Part shown: in pieces, positions 24,701 through 35,439 of the stretch | Layout: each line of letters starts with the position of its first letter | Numbering within the stretch: the stretch's first letter is position 1 | Source: Ectobius pallidus | Lineage: Eukaryota > Arthropoda > Insecta > Blattodea > Ectobiidae | DNA: 64,000 nucleotides | Assembly (NCBI GenBank): GCA_964059195.1 | Contig: CAXKWD010000005.1 | Location: 42,733,825 to 42,797,824, forward strand | Direction of reading: 5' to 3' | Notes under the pieces: model-generated | What the model saw: the letters and a program-made list of their open reading frames with translations, nothing else | Database searches by the model: none | Told to the model about the DNA's origin: nothing | Translations under genes and position numbers: made by a program

Positions 24701-25970
24701 CTGGGGACTGATCAATACTATAGCAAACTAAGTCATACGGGCATACCGTAAAATTATTTTTAGCAGCAAATTCGTGGGACACAATAGAATAAGAGCTACC
24801 CGAATCTACTAAGGCTTGACACGAGATGTTATTTAAAGTTATAGCAATAATAGGAACATTACTAGACACTTTCGCTACGATGGGAAATTTCACATCCCTT
24901 TTCGAGCGATGATTTTTGCTGTGTTGGTACCTCTGCCTATTCCTAATGTTAGAAGCAACATTCCTGCCACGATAATTGGTAGCACCTGCTCTACCCCAAC
25001 ATCTGTCACGAGTATGTCCAGCTCGCTTACAGATGTCGCAAAATATAATAGATCTGCCACCCCGAGTTGCCAGGTTAGATCTAGCTTGACCGGACCAGCT
25101 ATTCCTGTAGAATGTGGGCCTATTCGAAAAATCATCTTGCCCTTCAGAGCACGGTGAAGCATAAGATTGCTCCAGAGCCGCCGCATTATTCAATTTAGGA
25201 GCAAGTTCTTTTAACTGTTCCCAAGTAACAGGTGGAGATAAGCTGAGAAACAGGCCACGGAGTTCGGGCAATCTAGCACCCGCACCAACCATCGCAACTG
25301 ATTCTTTCTCAGAATAGGACAACATTAAAGCACTAGCTACTATTTCAATATCTTCAACGTAATTAAGAAAACTCTCCTCAGGGCGTTGATTACGAAAATA
25401 ATACTTGCCAGTAAGTTGGTGTAAGATAATATCCGGAATATAATATTTAATTACCGAAAGTTGAAATTGTTTTATTGTTACCCCAGTATTAATAGCTTTC
25501 ATGATTAAATCTAGTAGTTGTCCTGTAGCACGAGAGCACATAATTTGAAATATCTGAAATTCACTTAATCGGAATGCTGACACTCGTTTTTGAAAAATAA
25601 CTAACTGTTTCAAAAAAAGAAAAGCTTGATCATCATTATTTATCTCAAAAACCGTAAATTTCTGAAGCAACTGTTCGATAGGATTTGATAATTCCAAAGT
25701 TTTAAATTTAAAATTTGAAAATGAAATACCCCGAGATGAAATAATTTGGTCATTTTCAGGTAACCTATTCACATTCTCATTAACCGTAGTGTGAAAACCT
25801 TGTAAGGTTACATAATCATTAGTTTGCCTGACCCCTTGAAAATCCAGGTTATCCTGCCTTACTGTATCAGAAGAAATAAGATTATGTTCCATGTTGAAAA
25901 AGGAAAGCAAAAACGTAACCAAAAAATAAAAGGTGCAAATCTTAAAGCCCCGAACAACAGTCAATAGCAT
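21747..25970 (-). CDS. Gag-Pol polyprotein of a Ty3/gypsy retrotransposon
   Basis: One uninterrupted 1407-codon frame encodes the particle protein and the replication enzymes. Residues 1-26 are hydrophobic and doubtful; the Met at residue 27 (MEHNLISSDT) is a likelier start. A gag region is followed by a CCHC knuckle (CDICKRAGHTRDRC, about residue 311). The aspartic protease has DSGSSYS at about 388. The reverse transcriptase has YLDD at about 710, and RNase H has TDACGRALAA at about 860. The integrase carries an HHCC finger at about 1072-1115, then catalytic D (FIDYVG), D (VSDNASQF) and E (LAERVNR) from about 1140 to 1236, and a GPY/F-like module (FCGPYLIEKF) near the C-terminus. Gag and pol share one frame, so no ribosomal frameshift is needed. 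All key residues are present and no internal stop was seen. The exact clade is not determined. Confidence 0.95.
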   Translation of the reverse strand: MLLTVVRGFKICTFYFLVTFLLSFFNMEHNLISSDTVRQDNLDFQGVRQTNDYVTLQGFHTTVNENVNRLPENDQIISSRGISFSNFKFKTLELSNPIEQLLQKFTVFEINNDDQAFLFLKQLVIFQKRVSAFRLSEFQIFQIMCSRATGQLLDLIMKAINTGVTIKQFQLSVIKYYIPDIILHQLTGKYYFRNQRPEESFLNYVEDIEIVASALMLSYSEKESVAMVGAGARLPELRGLFLSLSPPVTWEQLKELAPKLNNAAALEQSYASPCSEGQDDFSNRPTFYRNSWSGQARSNLATRGGRSIIFCDICKRAGHTRDRCWGRAGATNYRGRNVASNIRNRQRYQHSKNHRSKRDVKFPIVAKVSSNVPIIAITLNNISCQALVDSGSSYSIVSHEFAAKNNFTVCPYDLVCYSIDQSPVRVLGKTRLRIKLAKFTWNFNFIVIKGLPVQAVLGADFLSKTRTILDLSCGVLRFGFDPRTVAQLHFDSRNAEYEVLAATIDPLFENNFPADLKLSHLSPEKAADIRRLVELYPDVLTNDLGLTNLIEYDIVLEDQKAVRLPPYRLSPPRMQILKAKIDSMLQQGIIRPSKSSYSSPIFLVPKPNNDFRPVVDYRVLNSKISIESVPLPDVHNNFHWFQKAKFFTSLDLNSAYHQIPLSEKSMPLTAFATDWNLYEYTRVPFGIAVGAQVLTRLLDSIFSDIKFQFVFHYLDDLIVYSNSYEEHLEHLQEVLHRLRDAKLTVKPAKVNFLAQNLSFLGHLIGPNGVSIDPDRTVKIRNFPPPRNQKAVGRFVGMVNYFSKFIPKFAEICAPLNALRRKNTKFHWGEDQQKAFELLKQKVTNPPVLAMADFSRGFILQTDACGRALAAVLLQEFPDGRRPIAFASRALTDQERKLSMYELEALAVLFGMEKYKMYLEHVEFLLETDNQALSWVLGRPRKTGKIARWALRISAFKFKVSHIRSSMNVVADTLSRMFEGYSDEQLGGDDSASEPENEVFLSALLSDLPTSFLTIREAQSQDPKLNSILQYLEKGTPIPPYSVKDGVLVCKANRDGKFKVVVPDNLVPLLFQYFHISPVGGHLGLYKTIGKIREHFIWKGLDKDIQIRVKSCNICKQSKPAQKVHYGYLASQIASRPMEKLFIDYVGRLPRSNKGNTFLLVCVDAFSKFVWFFPVREATSAVTIACLSQICSTFGPPSNIVSDNASQFTSNSFRKFCFDRGIAHVTTTPFYPNPSLAERVNRNIRSALIAFHSDNHGRWDVNLEWLAYAFNTAIHEAHKSTPFALMMGFQPNCPLSNLWALNELLPDQPNPQDLKDRWSRALRNLKRSHAKTQERYNKDKAPIPFKPGDKVFLKNHPISKAINKFSAKLAPRFCGPYLIEKFTTPVSVSLRDEKGKFYRAHVSQLKMA

Positions 25971-26067
25971 AACGTCGATTAATTGGCTTAACTTTCATAA
26001 TTGAAAACCCAACTTGAATCTACTAGCAGGGCACACAATTCACGGCAAAAGACCCCGAAATAAGGAC

Positions 26068-26090
26068 CGAGTGCGCCTGCTACCACAATT
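26068..26090 (-). other. Primer-binding-site candidate
   Basis: On the - strand, five bases after the 5' LTR, TGGTAGCAGGCGCACT begins with the TGG expected to pair with a tRNA 3' CCA end. The matching tRNA could not be identified without a search. Confidence 0.5.
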
Positions 26091-26784
26091 TGTGCTGGTA
26101 ATTTGATTTACCCATTAAATAACCCAGGGGAGAATAACATAATGTAACCAGAAAAATCACTGACTCAGAACATTAGCAATTTATTTATAAAAATATAAGG
26201 TACAAATGATAAAGATCTATTTGAAAACTACAAGCTGAACAATTTAGTTAGAACTGGTTCGGTATACATCATTAATCAGAAAGGGGGCGTATCCGGATCG
26301 TTCCATCTCAAAAATAAATCAATGACGAAAATAAACTAAACGATAGAGCAGCAGTGAACGAAAGAAAAACATCCTGGCGAGAAAGAAATTTAACTAAATC
26401 GAAAACTAGAATTTAATGTAAAAATAAATAACTCGCCAAGAAAAGAAAACTTTAAGTCATAACTAAATCAGAAACATACCTGAATGGATAGACGGAAAAA
26501 TGAACCCGGACAGGGGTTCAGAGACGGCAAGAGATGGCAAGATGTTCACGGGAAGGCTCCTAGCTGCAGACTGAGGGTCTGACAGAAGAGCACGCGAGAA
26601 GGTAGAAAAACAGCAAAACAAAACATTTGAACGCGCCCCGAAACACGTACACTTGTAAGATAAGCAAAGATAGAAGAAAACAAAAGAGCAGAGATGGAAT
26701 GATGCGAACGTAAACAAAAGCGTAAGTACCTGAAAACCAAATGAATAAAAATAAAAAAACATATGTGCCAAACAATATGGTACA
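26091..26784 (-). repeat. 5' LTR
   Basis: Appears identical to the 3' LTR at 17328-18021 over all 694 bp by eye. It should contain the element's promoter. It is followed on the + strand by CCCC at 26785-26788, the second target-duplication copy. Confidence 0.95.
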
Positions 26785-26788
26785 CCCC

Positions 26789-28740
26789 TGTAGGAAAATT
26801 AAGCGTAACTAGATTAGTCTTCACTCGGAGGCCCTATTTTCCGTGTGTGGAGTGGTCTGAATACTTTCCATCCGTTCAAAATAACTTATCATGTTAAACA
26901 AACTACATTACATGCATCGACTAGTATAATAATATGCGTTGAGTTAATTTATTGAACAGATTATTCAGCACAATAAATAACAACGGAGAGATTACAATAT
27001 GTTCAATTTTTTATTAGTGCAAGACAAGCTTTGGGGTAAATCTGGTTCAGCAAATAAAGCGATATGCAGAGAAAGACCATTAGAATTATTGCTCTCTATT
27101 TGATGGAGAATCCTAAAGTAGTAGTTTTTTAATTGGCTATAAAAATGACTCAACATCATTGTACTGTATAATATTATAAATCAATTTATGGTAGAAAGAA
27201 TGTTGAGACATTGGATAATTTCAGCAATGAACATATATTTAATAGCAAGTATGGTATCTTGTTACACCTTACATTAGACTGGAAAAACCCTATCATAGTC
27301 TGTATTACCAGCAATTTAAATTATTATACAACATACTTTCTACTACAACTAGACAACTATCATAAATTTAAATTTATTTTTTGCAAATGATTAAAAACCA
27401 ATGATTTTATTTGTTATATTCAGGAACTTATAAATTATATATTTTTAATAATACTGATTTGCATATACTGGAAGTTATAGTACCAATAGCCTATTTTAGT
27501 ATGTGATTGGTCGTAGATTAAGAAATCCAAGATGCTTCCTACTTTATTATATGTTTACTGGAAATAAAATATCCTGTTTTATTTTATGAAGTCGTGGTAT
27601 ACTTCATGTTTTGAATTATGACATACCGCAATAAAATAGTAGCAACTAGGATATATTTTTATAAAATTTCTGTACATTTCAGAAGTGAAGTTGTGTTCAT
27701 TGCAAACATACTACGGGCTTATAAAACAAACTGATTAAATTATAATTATAATGAATGTAAGCAGTGTTACAATGTCACCAGAAAGTTTTACCGTATTATA
27801 TGTTTTATGTTCACCAGTAACTTGTTCCGAAGTGGTAGCAGTTGAAATGAAGTCATTTAATTATTATTTTCATACATGCATCTCCCTTTAAATAAATGTT
27901 CGTCATACAACCTCTACTATATATAGCAGGAATCAGTAAATCAATAATTTCGGTGGGCGGTATCCGATCAAATAAAGGGTGGATTTTAGGGAGTGTGGGT
28001 GGCCTGGGAAAAAACCAGACACGCATTTCTTTTGTCATGTTAATCGATCAATGCAGACTCCTCTTGCATCATCTTGGAAAAACTTACAATTTGCTTTTGT
28101 AAATCAGCAAATGTATTGCTATTTTAAACCATCCCTCCTGTCTCCCGCACCCCTCTATATTGATTGCGATAGTGCACAAGCTGCAACATTACTTGCAACC
28201 CGTATCGCGAGGATTGCGAAATGCGGGTTTTAATCAATTCGTATCTTAGGGGGCAGCTGTTGAAATGTTAAGTTCAAAGAATGATATGATTTCGTACTTG
28301 GCTAGTTCACAAAGTGGTCAGGGTGCAGCCTTAAACACCATTGATTGGCGTAAATTCTTTAATACATTATTCTAAAATTAATTTTAATCGATAGGTTAAC
28401 CGGGAACTTAATAATCAATGCTAAGCCCAAACAAATTTTCTACCGAAGCGAAAACCGTGCAGACCTTTTCCATAATCTGAAACGTTGACGCTGTTCAACG
28501 GAAACCATTATTAGATAGTTTAAACATTCGAAGTTATTGAAATATTAATTAATCACAGTGCATGAGGGGAGGAAACTCTTCAGGTTTAGGGGATGTCAAA
28601 GCGGACACATTATGTATCTTTTCTCCTATATTCTAACATTTTCCCATGGGAATGTTTTAAATGACATTTGATTTATAATTTTATTTTGCGTTCCTTGTGA
28701 GTTTAAAATGTTGCATTACATCCCATGAATATTGTAATAT
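26789..28740. other. No recognisable gene
   Basis: AT-rich sequence flanking the retrotransposon insertion. Only chance frames were seen. Confidence 0.5.
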
Positions 28741-28744
28741 ATAC

Positions 28745-29265
28745 AGTAGAACCTAGTTTGTTCGGCCCCGGAATCCTCGATAGTCCGGATAAAATGTAGC
28801 AAAAACGTTAGGAAAAAAGCGTTTGAATTTCGTGTTAAAGTTATTACTAAGTTATTCAAATGCAGAACTGACAAGCACGTATTTATAAATTAGTTTCTGA
28901 GTGGTCCTAAACTGATGGATCATAAATTACTGACACCTTCCCTTCCTGAGTGACACAAAACATTGATTTTTATTCCAACTAATACTTAAAAAATCTCATA
29001 TTTCGGTAGAAGGTCCGGACCCCTAGGACCCCTTAAATACGTGTTTGAGTACTATGTGCATTATTTTGTAGGCTTTAGAACTGTTGTATTATCTGTTTAC
29101 AATATTCATTATGTACAATGTGGCAACCTTAAACAGTTTTATAAGGTAAGTTTCAAAATACACTACACAATGACAAGTTTCACATTATTTTTCTATAGTC
29201 CAGATGTTTGTTAGTTGGACTAAGATCACCTCCGGTCCCAGTTAATCCGGAGAATCGAGGTTAGC
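28745..29265. mobile_element. pogo/Tigger-like non-autonomous element
   Basis: The left end CAGTAGAACCTAGTTTGTTC with GATAGTCCGG and the right end GTTAATCCGGAGAATCGAGG form imperfect inverted repeats of the CAGTNGAACCTCG...AATCCGG type known from pogo/Tigger elements. No transposase was recognised. Further AATCCGGCA/GCCGGATTATC fragments at 29290-29350 and 29620-29660 suggest a second, more decayed copy. Confidence 0.5.
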
Positions 29266-29284
29266 CTATAATGTGTGTGTTGGT

Positions 29285-29690
29285 GTGTGTAGGAACTTGC
29301 TAATCCGGCATGATCGGGGATCAGTCGATGCCGAATTATCAAATATGCCGGATTATCAAGATCACATTTAAAAACCTGGTTTAAATAGGGAGATTTAAAT
29401 AAAACTAAAATTCAGCGTACAAAAACGAATTGATATTTATTAAAAACAGCAAAAGGTATTTGGCATAGGCCTACAGCATAAAAACATTAAAAGTATGTTG
29501 TAGGGCAATGTAAAAACAAAATCTAATATTTGCAATGTAATATTTACACAGTTAAGTCAGTTCAAGGCTTCGGGCTAAGAGTTAAACCCATAAAAATACA
29601 GGAATATCGATTTCTGATGCGTTCCGGACTATCGAGTGCCGGATTATCGCGGTCTTATATATTTTTTACACAGGAGTTACCTGAAGCGAT
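29285..29690. repeat. Second pogo/Tigger-like remnant
   Basis: CTAATCCGGCATGATCGG and GCCGGATTATCAAGATCAC at the left and CGGACTATCGAGTGCCGGATT at the right are typical decayed terminal motifs. The interior is AT-rich and non-coding. Confidence 0.35.
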
Positions 29691-30074
29691 AACGTCGAGG
29701 ATTCAAGTTCCGGATATCGCCTGCCCGAGTGTAGTTTTTTTCGGGGTTTCATCCACTTATAAAAGGCGAATGCTGGAATTTAATTTTAATTTATTGTATT
29801 ATTCAAAGTGTTTTGAAGCTTAGGGAAATTCTGAATTGTGTTAAATCAGTGAGTTCCTCCAAACTATATGTGTAGTGTAGACCGAAGGGGGCAGTAGATA
29901 ACATTAAAATAAATATAAACCTCTTTCGCGTTTTGTAACTACGTTTATGGTTTATGAAAGAATTTGGTTGTAAGTTCCGAGGAATCGCACATCGCACAAC
30001 CAAATATCTTCTTCCTGGTGGCGATGATCTCTGTCACGCATGAAACAAATACAGTACCGGTACGCATAAGACAT

Positions 30075-30985
30075 TAGAGAGTTTTTGCCATAGCGTGATG
30101 TCGGATACGGTACACACTAATGCCACATGATCGAATACGGTAATTGAAATAACGTCTTGTTCCGCGACAGAGTTTTTGCCAGCGTAAATTGATACGGTAC
30201 GGTAAAGGTAACAGAGAAAATGGAGGAACTGCTTCAGATTGCTGCACTTGGAGGTTTTAACAATGACTTATTGGAGGATATGATACCAAATTGTTCCCCG
30301 AATGTGGTAGGCCTATGATTAAACTTAATTGTCCATTGTTTCTGTTATAAGCCTACAGATATATGAATTCCATAGCACCTCATAATAGGATATAAACATT
30401 AACATAACCTAAAAATGGGATTTTAATCAGAAAAATATAACGTTAACTGTTACGTAAATTTATTGAAATGTTTTTGGGTATATTACATGCATTAAATTAT
30501 CTGCTGTAGTTTATGTTAGAAATAATTGAGCCTACAAATACAGTACACATAGGCTAATTGAAAATCTGCCGTAATTTTTAGAATAAAAATCATATGCCAC
30601 AAGTAGCCTAGATAGAGGCCTATGCCTCTCCCCTGTCTTCTAGCCCTCTCCTCGTTGAAGCTGATTCACCAGACTCCTTTTTAACCTTAAATGCGTTAGC
30701 CATGTCTGAAATTATTGCCATCTCCTTCCAAAACCTCGGGATCATCATAAGGATTTGAACCAATAACCTCACGCAAGAGAATCAAGTCGTTATTTATGTT
30801 AAAGCGAAGTCTTTCCTGTTTTTCGAGATTCATGTCTATTACCGTAAGCTTCACGCTAATGATTCCGAAATAACGTGTCACCTTATTAGATATAGCGTCA
30901 CGGCAAACCGGCGCATGCGCAGAGCATCAATCACGTGACTTTAGCGTTTACGGTAACTCAACGTAAGCTGGGCAAAAACTCTATT
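30075..30985 (-). mobile_element. PIF/Harbinger-like element remnant
   Basis: GAGAGTTTTTGCC near 30076, with a second AGAGTTTTTGCCAGCGTAAA at 30168, is mirrored at the right by TTACGGTAACTCAACGTAAGC then GGGCAAAAACTCT near 30950-30983. The enclosed - strand frame is Myb/SANT-like, the typical second gene of Harbinger elements. A short + strand start (MEELLQIAALGGF, from 30220) may be the residue of another gene. The target duplication is unclear. Confidence 0.45.
30696..30842 (-). pseudogene. Harbinger Myb/SANT-like protein fragment
   Basis: From an internal Met, the - strand frame reads MNLEKQERLRFNINNDLILL then REVIGSNPYDDPEVLEG. It matches the start of the Myb-like DNA-binding domain of PIF/Harbinger accessory proteins (F-x3-ND-x2-LLREV-x3-NP). 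It is cut off after about 45 residues, so it is non-functional. It would have helped the transposase bind the element's ends. Confidence 0.5.
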
Positions 30986-31544
30986 CTCGCTCAGAGGTTA
31001 CCTTACCCATATGTGGCGGATTTTGTGGTCTACGTAATAATCGTTGTATTTAATTTGCATGAAAACTGCCAACTGCATTATAAAACCGCAAAGGGAAATT
31101 TTATTCCTTGTTCTTTCCTCTCTTGATGTAAAAAAGAAGCTAGAACAGTACAGATAACACTTATTGAATAAAGTACGGTTCAAGTTTAGGGACAGCATTT
31201 TTTTTAATGACTATTCAACTCATACGCCGCGTGTTTGATATTGACCAATAAAGTTCAGCAATTTCTCAGATATAGACCAATCACGGCCGTTTATCTTGCA
31301 ATATTCTTGTGGAATCGCGAGGATGGTGTTTTACCGTGATAAAACCGTCTGCTCGTTACTGGAGACGCAAGTATCAGTGTGCAGTGATTAACAGTCAGAT
31401 GCTGTCACTAAGCGGCACGAAAACAGATTATTTTATACAACATAACTTGTTTAGAAATTGAAATAATAGAAATGTACATTGATTAAGAACACAATTTCGA
31501 TTCGGTGCAAGCCAGTTCGTGTGTTTTTATTCTGTTCTGCTGTT

Positions 31545-32192
31545 AGCTTACCCAGTGGCGTACCGAGGGGGGTGCGAACGAGGCGGCCGCACCGGGCGCC
31601 GTAAAGAGGGGGGCGCCAAAATTGAAAAAAAAATCTTCTTTTTAGTTTAAGAAAAAATAATTTTTTTCAGGCAAAATATAAGGTTTTATTGGTCAAATTT
31701 TCTTTATTACTTTGTTAAATACTGCAGTAATATTATTTAGAAATGAAATAAACGTTTCGTTTTAAACTATTTATAGACAATACGAAATAGATCGTGGGCG
31801 CCGAGCACACAGGAAAAGTTTACGGCCTAATTTAGCAATTTTATCAATTGAACGCGATGTGGCTGCTACTATAGACTTAAACTGTATTACAAATAAGTTT
31901 GCATCCATCAAGGCTAGGAAGGCATATTTTAAATTTTTTATGACTCTGAAACTTCTTTTCTCTTTATTTTATTTTTTTCAAACAAACTAAACTTATCATA
32001 CTTACAATTTTATTTCATTCATATTTTTCTCTTTATAATGTGTTAAAGTAACATAATTAAAAATAAATAATTGTGAACATTAAACTGTATTTAAATTAAA
32101 CTCATTGAACCTTAAACCTTTAGTATTACGGGGCGACTACCATCTAATTTGCCCTGGGCGCCAAGTAGCCTTGGTACGCCACTGAGCTTACC
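31545..32192. mobile_element. Non-autonomous hAT element with 8-bp target duplication
   Basis: The element is 31553-32184. Ends CAGTGGCGTACCGAGG and CCTTGGTACGCCACTG are inverted repeats. They are flanked by perfect AGCTTACC duplications at 31545-31552 and 32185-32192. The 8-bp duplication and the CAGTGGCG ends are hAT hallmarks. The 632-bp interior is AT-rich and non-coding. Confidence 0.9.
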
Positions 32193-33530
32193 TGAATGAA
32201 GTTAACTATGGCTTATATGCTCATTTGGTAGCACTGATTACACCAAGGAAGCTCGAATCGATTCAAGGATGGTTGAGTCACAGCATGCCGTGATCTCACA
32301 ACGTTTAGTTTTGATTACAACGAAGCACGAAAGTAATTATTATTTATATAATCCGTTACATTTTATTCATGGAATAGTCTTAATAAATCCTACTCGAGTT
32401 GACGAGTTGCATCGATAAACTCGTCAACTCTCGTGGGATTACCTATGATAAACGTACTCACTTGGAACAATACTCACTTGGTATTGGAATTTTTTATTAT
32501 TTCTACCGAAGGAATAAACTGTTCCACTCTGTATAAATTAAACTAAACTCCGTGACGATACATTCCTAGGGATTAGGCCAACCAACCGACCGCTACGTCA
32601 TCTATTCTAGGAAGATGGCAGTCAGCATGCCGATTCCCATAGCCGTTATTGTTGGCTTTCATGACCGTAGCCGGTACATATTCATCAATTAGCTCCTCGT
32701 TTCAAGGCTGAATGCACCCCTTCCAGACCTCCCTATCTCAGAAGGTATCATACCAGGGGACGAATCTAGACCTGCGGTTCCGCAGTCAGCCACGCATGCT
32801 ACTAGATCTTGTAAGCGGTGTCCCTACGGCCATTGATAAAGCAGTATAAGAAAGGTGAGGTAAAACAGAAAGAGAAAAAAATTATCTGCAAGACTAAACA
32901 TAAAATGATCTATCTTTTGGTGCAAACTATAGACCGGAGCAGGTATTACAGGCCGATAACTAGATATTCACAATAAGTAACATTTACACTCTTCAGCGAT
33001 TTCCCATGGACTTTATTGCTTTTTAAAATATTCTCCGCATCGAAAATTACTTGCCTTCCTTTTCTAACAAATACTGCGAAATTAGAAAAGTTCATGTAGG
33101 TAGTAAGGCATCATTAAAGATAATTAGTGTTCTGAAACCGAAAGGAAATGACTGCACTTACTTATAAGATTAGGTAAAAGACTGAAGTTAGAGTTTTACC
33201 ATGAATGAATAAGAACTATTGTAAAAGCAAAGTAGGCTAAATAACGCCACAAGTATAGTCTATAGATTATAGGAATTGCTATTGACTTTTTAGCCTCGTC
33301 AAAAATGACTCCATGGAACTTGAGCTTCAGAAATCGAAAGAGGCCGGTTCCCAAGGATCATGACAAGAGGGCCTAAGATAACTAGGCAAATGAAAGACAA
33401 GTAATAAGTACGATACCGATACTTTTTAAAATTAATATCAAGTTTAGGTAGATTGGGCAACTTAAAGCTACAAATTATTGTTATAATATAAATTATTCTC
33501 CTAACAGCATCACAGATCTTTCACTACTGA
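32193..33530. other. No recognisable gene
   Basis: No supported coding or RNA feature. Only short chance frames are present. Confidence 0.5.
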
Positions 33531-33532
33531 AA

Positions 33533-33612
33533 AATCCCCCACCCGGCCGGGAATCGAACCCGGGCCGCCGGAGTGGAAGGCAGGCGTGCTACCGACTCAC
33601 CCACGGCGGCGG
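33533..33612 (-). mobile_element. tRNA-Gly-like SINE head
   Basis: On the - strand, GTGGGTGAGTCGGTAGCACG (A box), GCCTGCCTTCCACTCC (anticodon-arm-like with TCC) and CCGGGTTCGATTCCCGGCC (B box) resemble tRNA-Gly. It lacks a proper acceptor stem and continues into repeat sequence, so it is read as a SINE rather than a tRNA gene. Confidence 0.65.
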
Positions 33613-34774
33613 ACACATGTCCTCCAATCCTACCATCTGCCCATGGTAGATGACGCAGTGGTCGGTAGGTAGGTCTTGTCCCACAAGGGATGTAGCGCCA
33701 TGGAATTTGGTAGCTTATATTGCAATTTTACAACATTCTTAGTGATAGTATTCTTGTCACTGAGAGTTCATAAACAAAAGAATACTGTATTCATTTTGTT
33801 TTTTCCTAAGATATCTTCAGGGGAAATTGTGCATTGAATACCGGTACTCTACCTATTTATTTCAATTCTATCTCGAACTGTAAATTTCATAAAGAAATTT
33901 GTTGTACTTAAAATGAATTTTAATTGTTTTTAGAAATTAACTTTTCATCCATTTTCTTCCATACTCGAGAGTTTCAAACGTGTATTAATGTTGAAACATC
34001 GACATCGAATTCCATGGTGGAATAAAGTACTTCCTCTAAATACCTACAATGCAGGTACAATTAGAGAAAGTAAAAATATAAAATCACACTTTACAATTTA
34101 CTGCATTTCAAACACTTGACAATCTCTTGCAAGTGGGCTTGTTGTAGAATACATTCCGGGACGTCGGTCGAGAGTGTGCGCAGAATGCGGCCTACAGCGT
34201 TCGTTGGAGACTGTACCTTTCTACGAACTCTCTTTAATAAATCTTCAGAAATATACAATTGTTTTAGGAAGCAGAAGTGTAGGCGGGTTTAGCCTGGGGT
34301 ATTTTTTTTTTTACTTCCAATCTCATTAAAAGGTGATATACCATAGCAAATACGACAGGGATCCCGCTACCTGAGACGGAATGGGATCTTTTTAAATTGA
34401 TGGGTCCCATTTCTCTTGTCAGTATAACTACGTTCAGATCACTATTATTATACAATAGGTTAAAATAGATGTTAACTGTCTGTTTGAGGATAACTTTCCG
34501 CTAGCAATGTCCCTTCCACGTGATGCTGCATTATGTTTAACATAAGGAGGCTGTAGGTGTACATTAACAGAAAGAATAATGTCAGAACCTTTTTACTTTC
34601 TCAGGAAGTATAGTGATCATGAGAAAATCGAAATCAAAATACCACTGGAGAAACGTGAAACAAGCCGGAAAACTTATTTATGATACGGACCAAATAAAAT
34701 TACTTTGTTTAGTCAGCCGTTAATATTGGTGAAATAATAATAATAAAATTAATCCTAGTGAATTATAGACCGGG

Positions 34775-35105
34775 AAGCCATATTGGAGCGTCATGTATGC
34801 ACAGGCAGAGGTCGATGATTTTCTGGTGTGTGGCTGTCAACGAAAGGTATGGAGTCGATAATGTTTTGAACCACCCAGTATAACGATTTTGCGACCATCG
34901 CGAAAATTTTAACATTTAAAAAGGCGTAATGATATTAACATTTTCAATTTTTATAAAATAGAGTCTATTTAATAATTAATAATCATATACAAATATTCTT
35001 AAAAGAGTATTTTCCATGTGCCTGAAGTCAAAGTTGGTAACAATGGAGTGTATAAAGATTTTGTCGCACTAGTGCGATAATGTGCCACTTTTACTTCGTG
35101 TGTCT
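34775..35105 (+). repeat. Dispersed repeat related to the fold-back repeat at 7 kb
   Basis: GCCATATTGGAGCG, GATTTTCTGGTGTGTGGCTG, GGAGTCGATAATG and AAAAGAGTATTTTCCATGTG match the 7050-7555 repeat. Part is in inverse and part in the same orientation because that copy is itself an inverted repeat. Confidence 0.6.
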
Positions 35106-35439
35106 TGTGTTAGAAGTTCTATTTTGAATTCAAGCTGTCTAAAAAGCGTTTTCAGCACGATGTCTGTCTTTTTGTGCATTGCATTTGTTATGCATTTGGA
35201 TTAAGTAAACAGATTAATTTGTTTTCTGTTATTTAATAATTATTGAGGACAGGCCTAGTTTTCCTGAAAACTTTTCAAAACGTTGATTTTAAAAATATCT
35301 GTAACGATTTTGATACAACTGACGTTTTGAAACCCCTGACTATGGTGATATAACAGATAGGCCTATAGGCCCATTCGTTTTCTACAAAAAGTGACTCAAG
35401 GGGTAGTTTTCTTATGTATATTTTCGATTTTACTTGACC

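Larger units (their letters stand above)
17328..26784 (-). mobile_element. Full-length Ty3/gypsy-type LTR retrotransposon
   Basis: A 9457-bp element with two 694-bp LTRs, TG...CA ends and a CCCC target duplication. It is read on the - strand, so the 5' LTR is at 26091-26784. Order along the element: 5' LTR, primer-binding-site-like sequence, gag-pol frame, about 3.7 kb without a convincing gene, purine-rich tract, 3' LTR. The protease-RT-RNase H-integrase order is that of the Metaviridae/gypsy group. No env-like frame was recognised. Intact coding and apparently identical LTRs mark a young, possibly active copy. Confidence 0.95.

Noticed and set aside
33533..33612. tRNA-Gly gene on the - strand
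   Set aside because: A and B boxes are present, but the acceptor stem does not pair and the sequence continues as repeat DNA. SINE head preferred.
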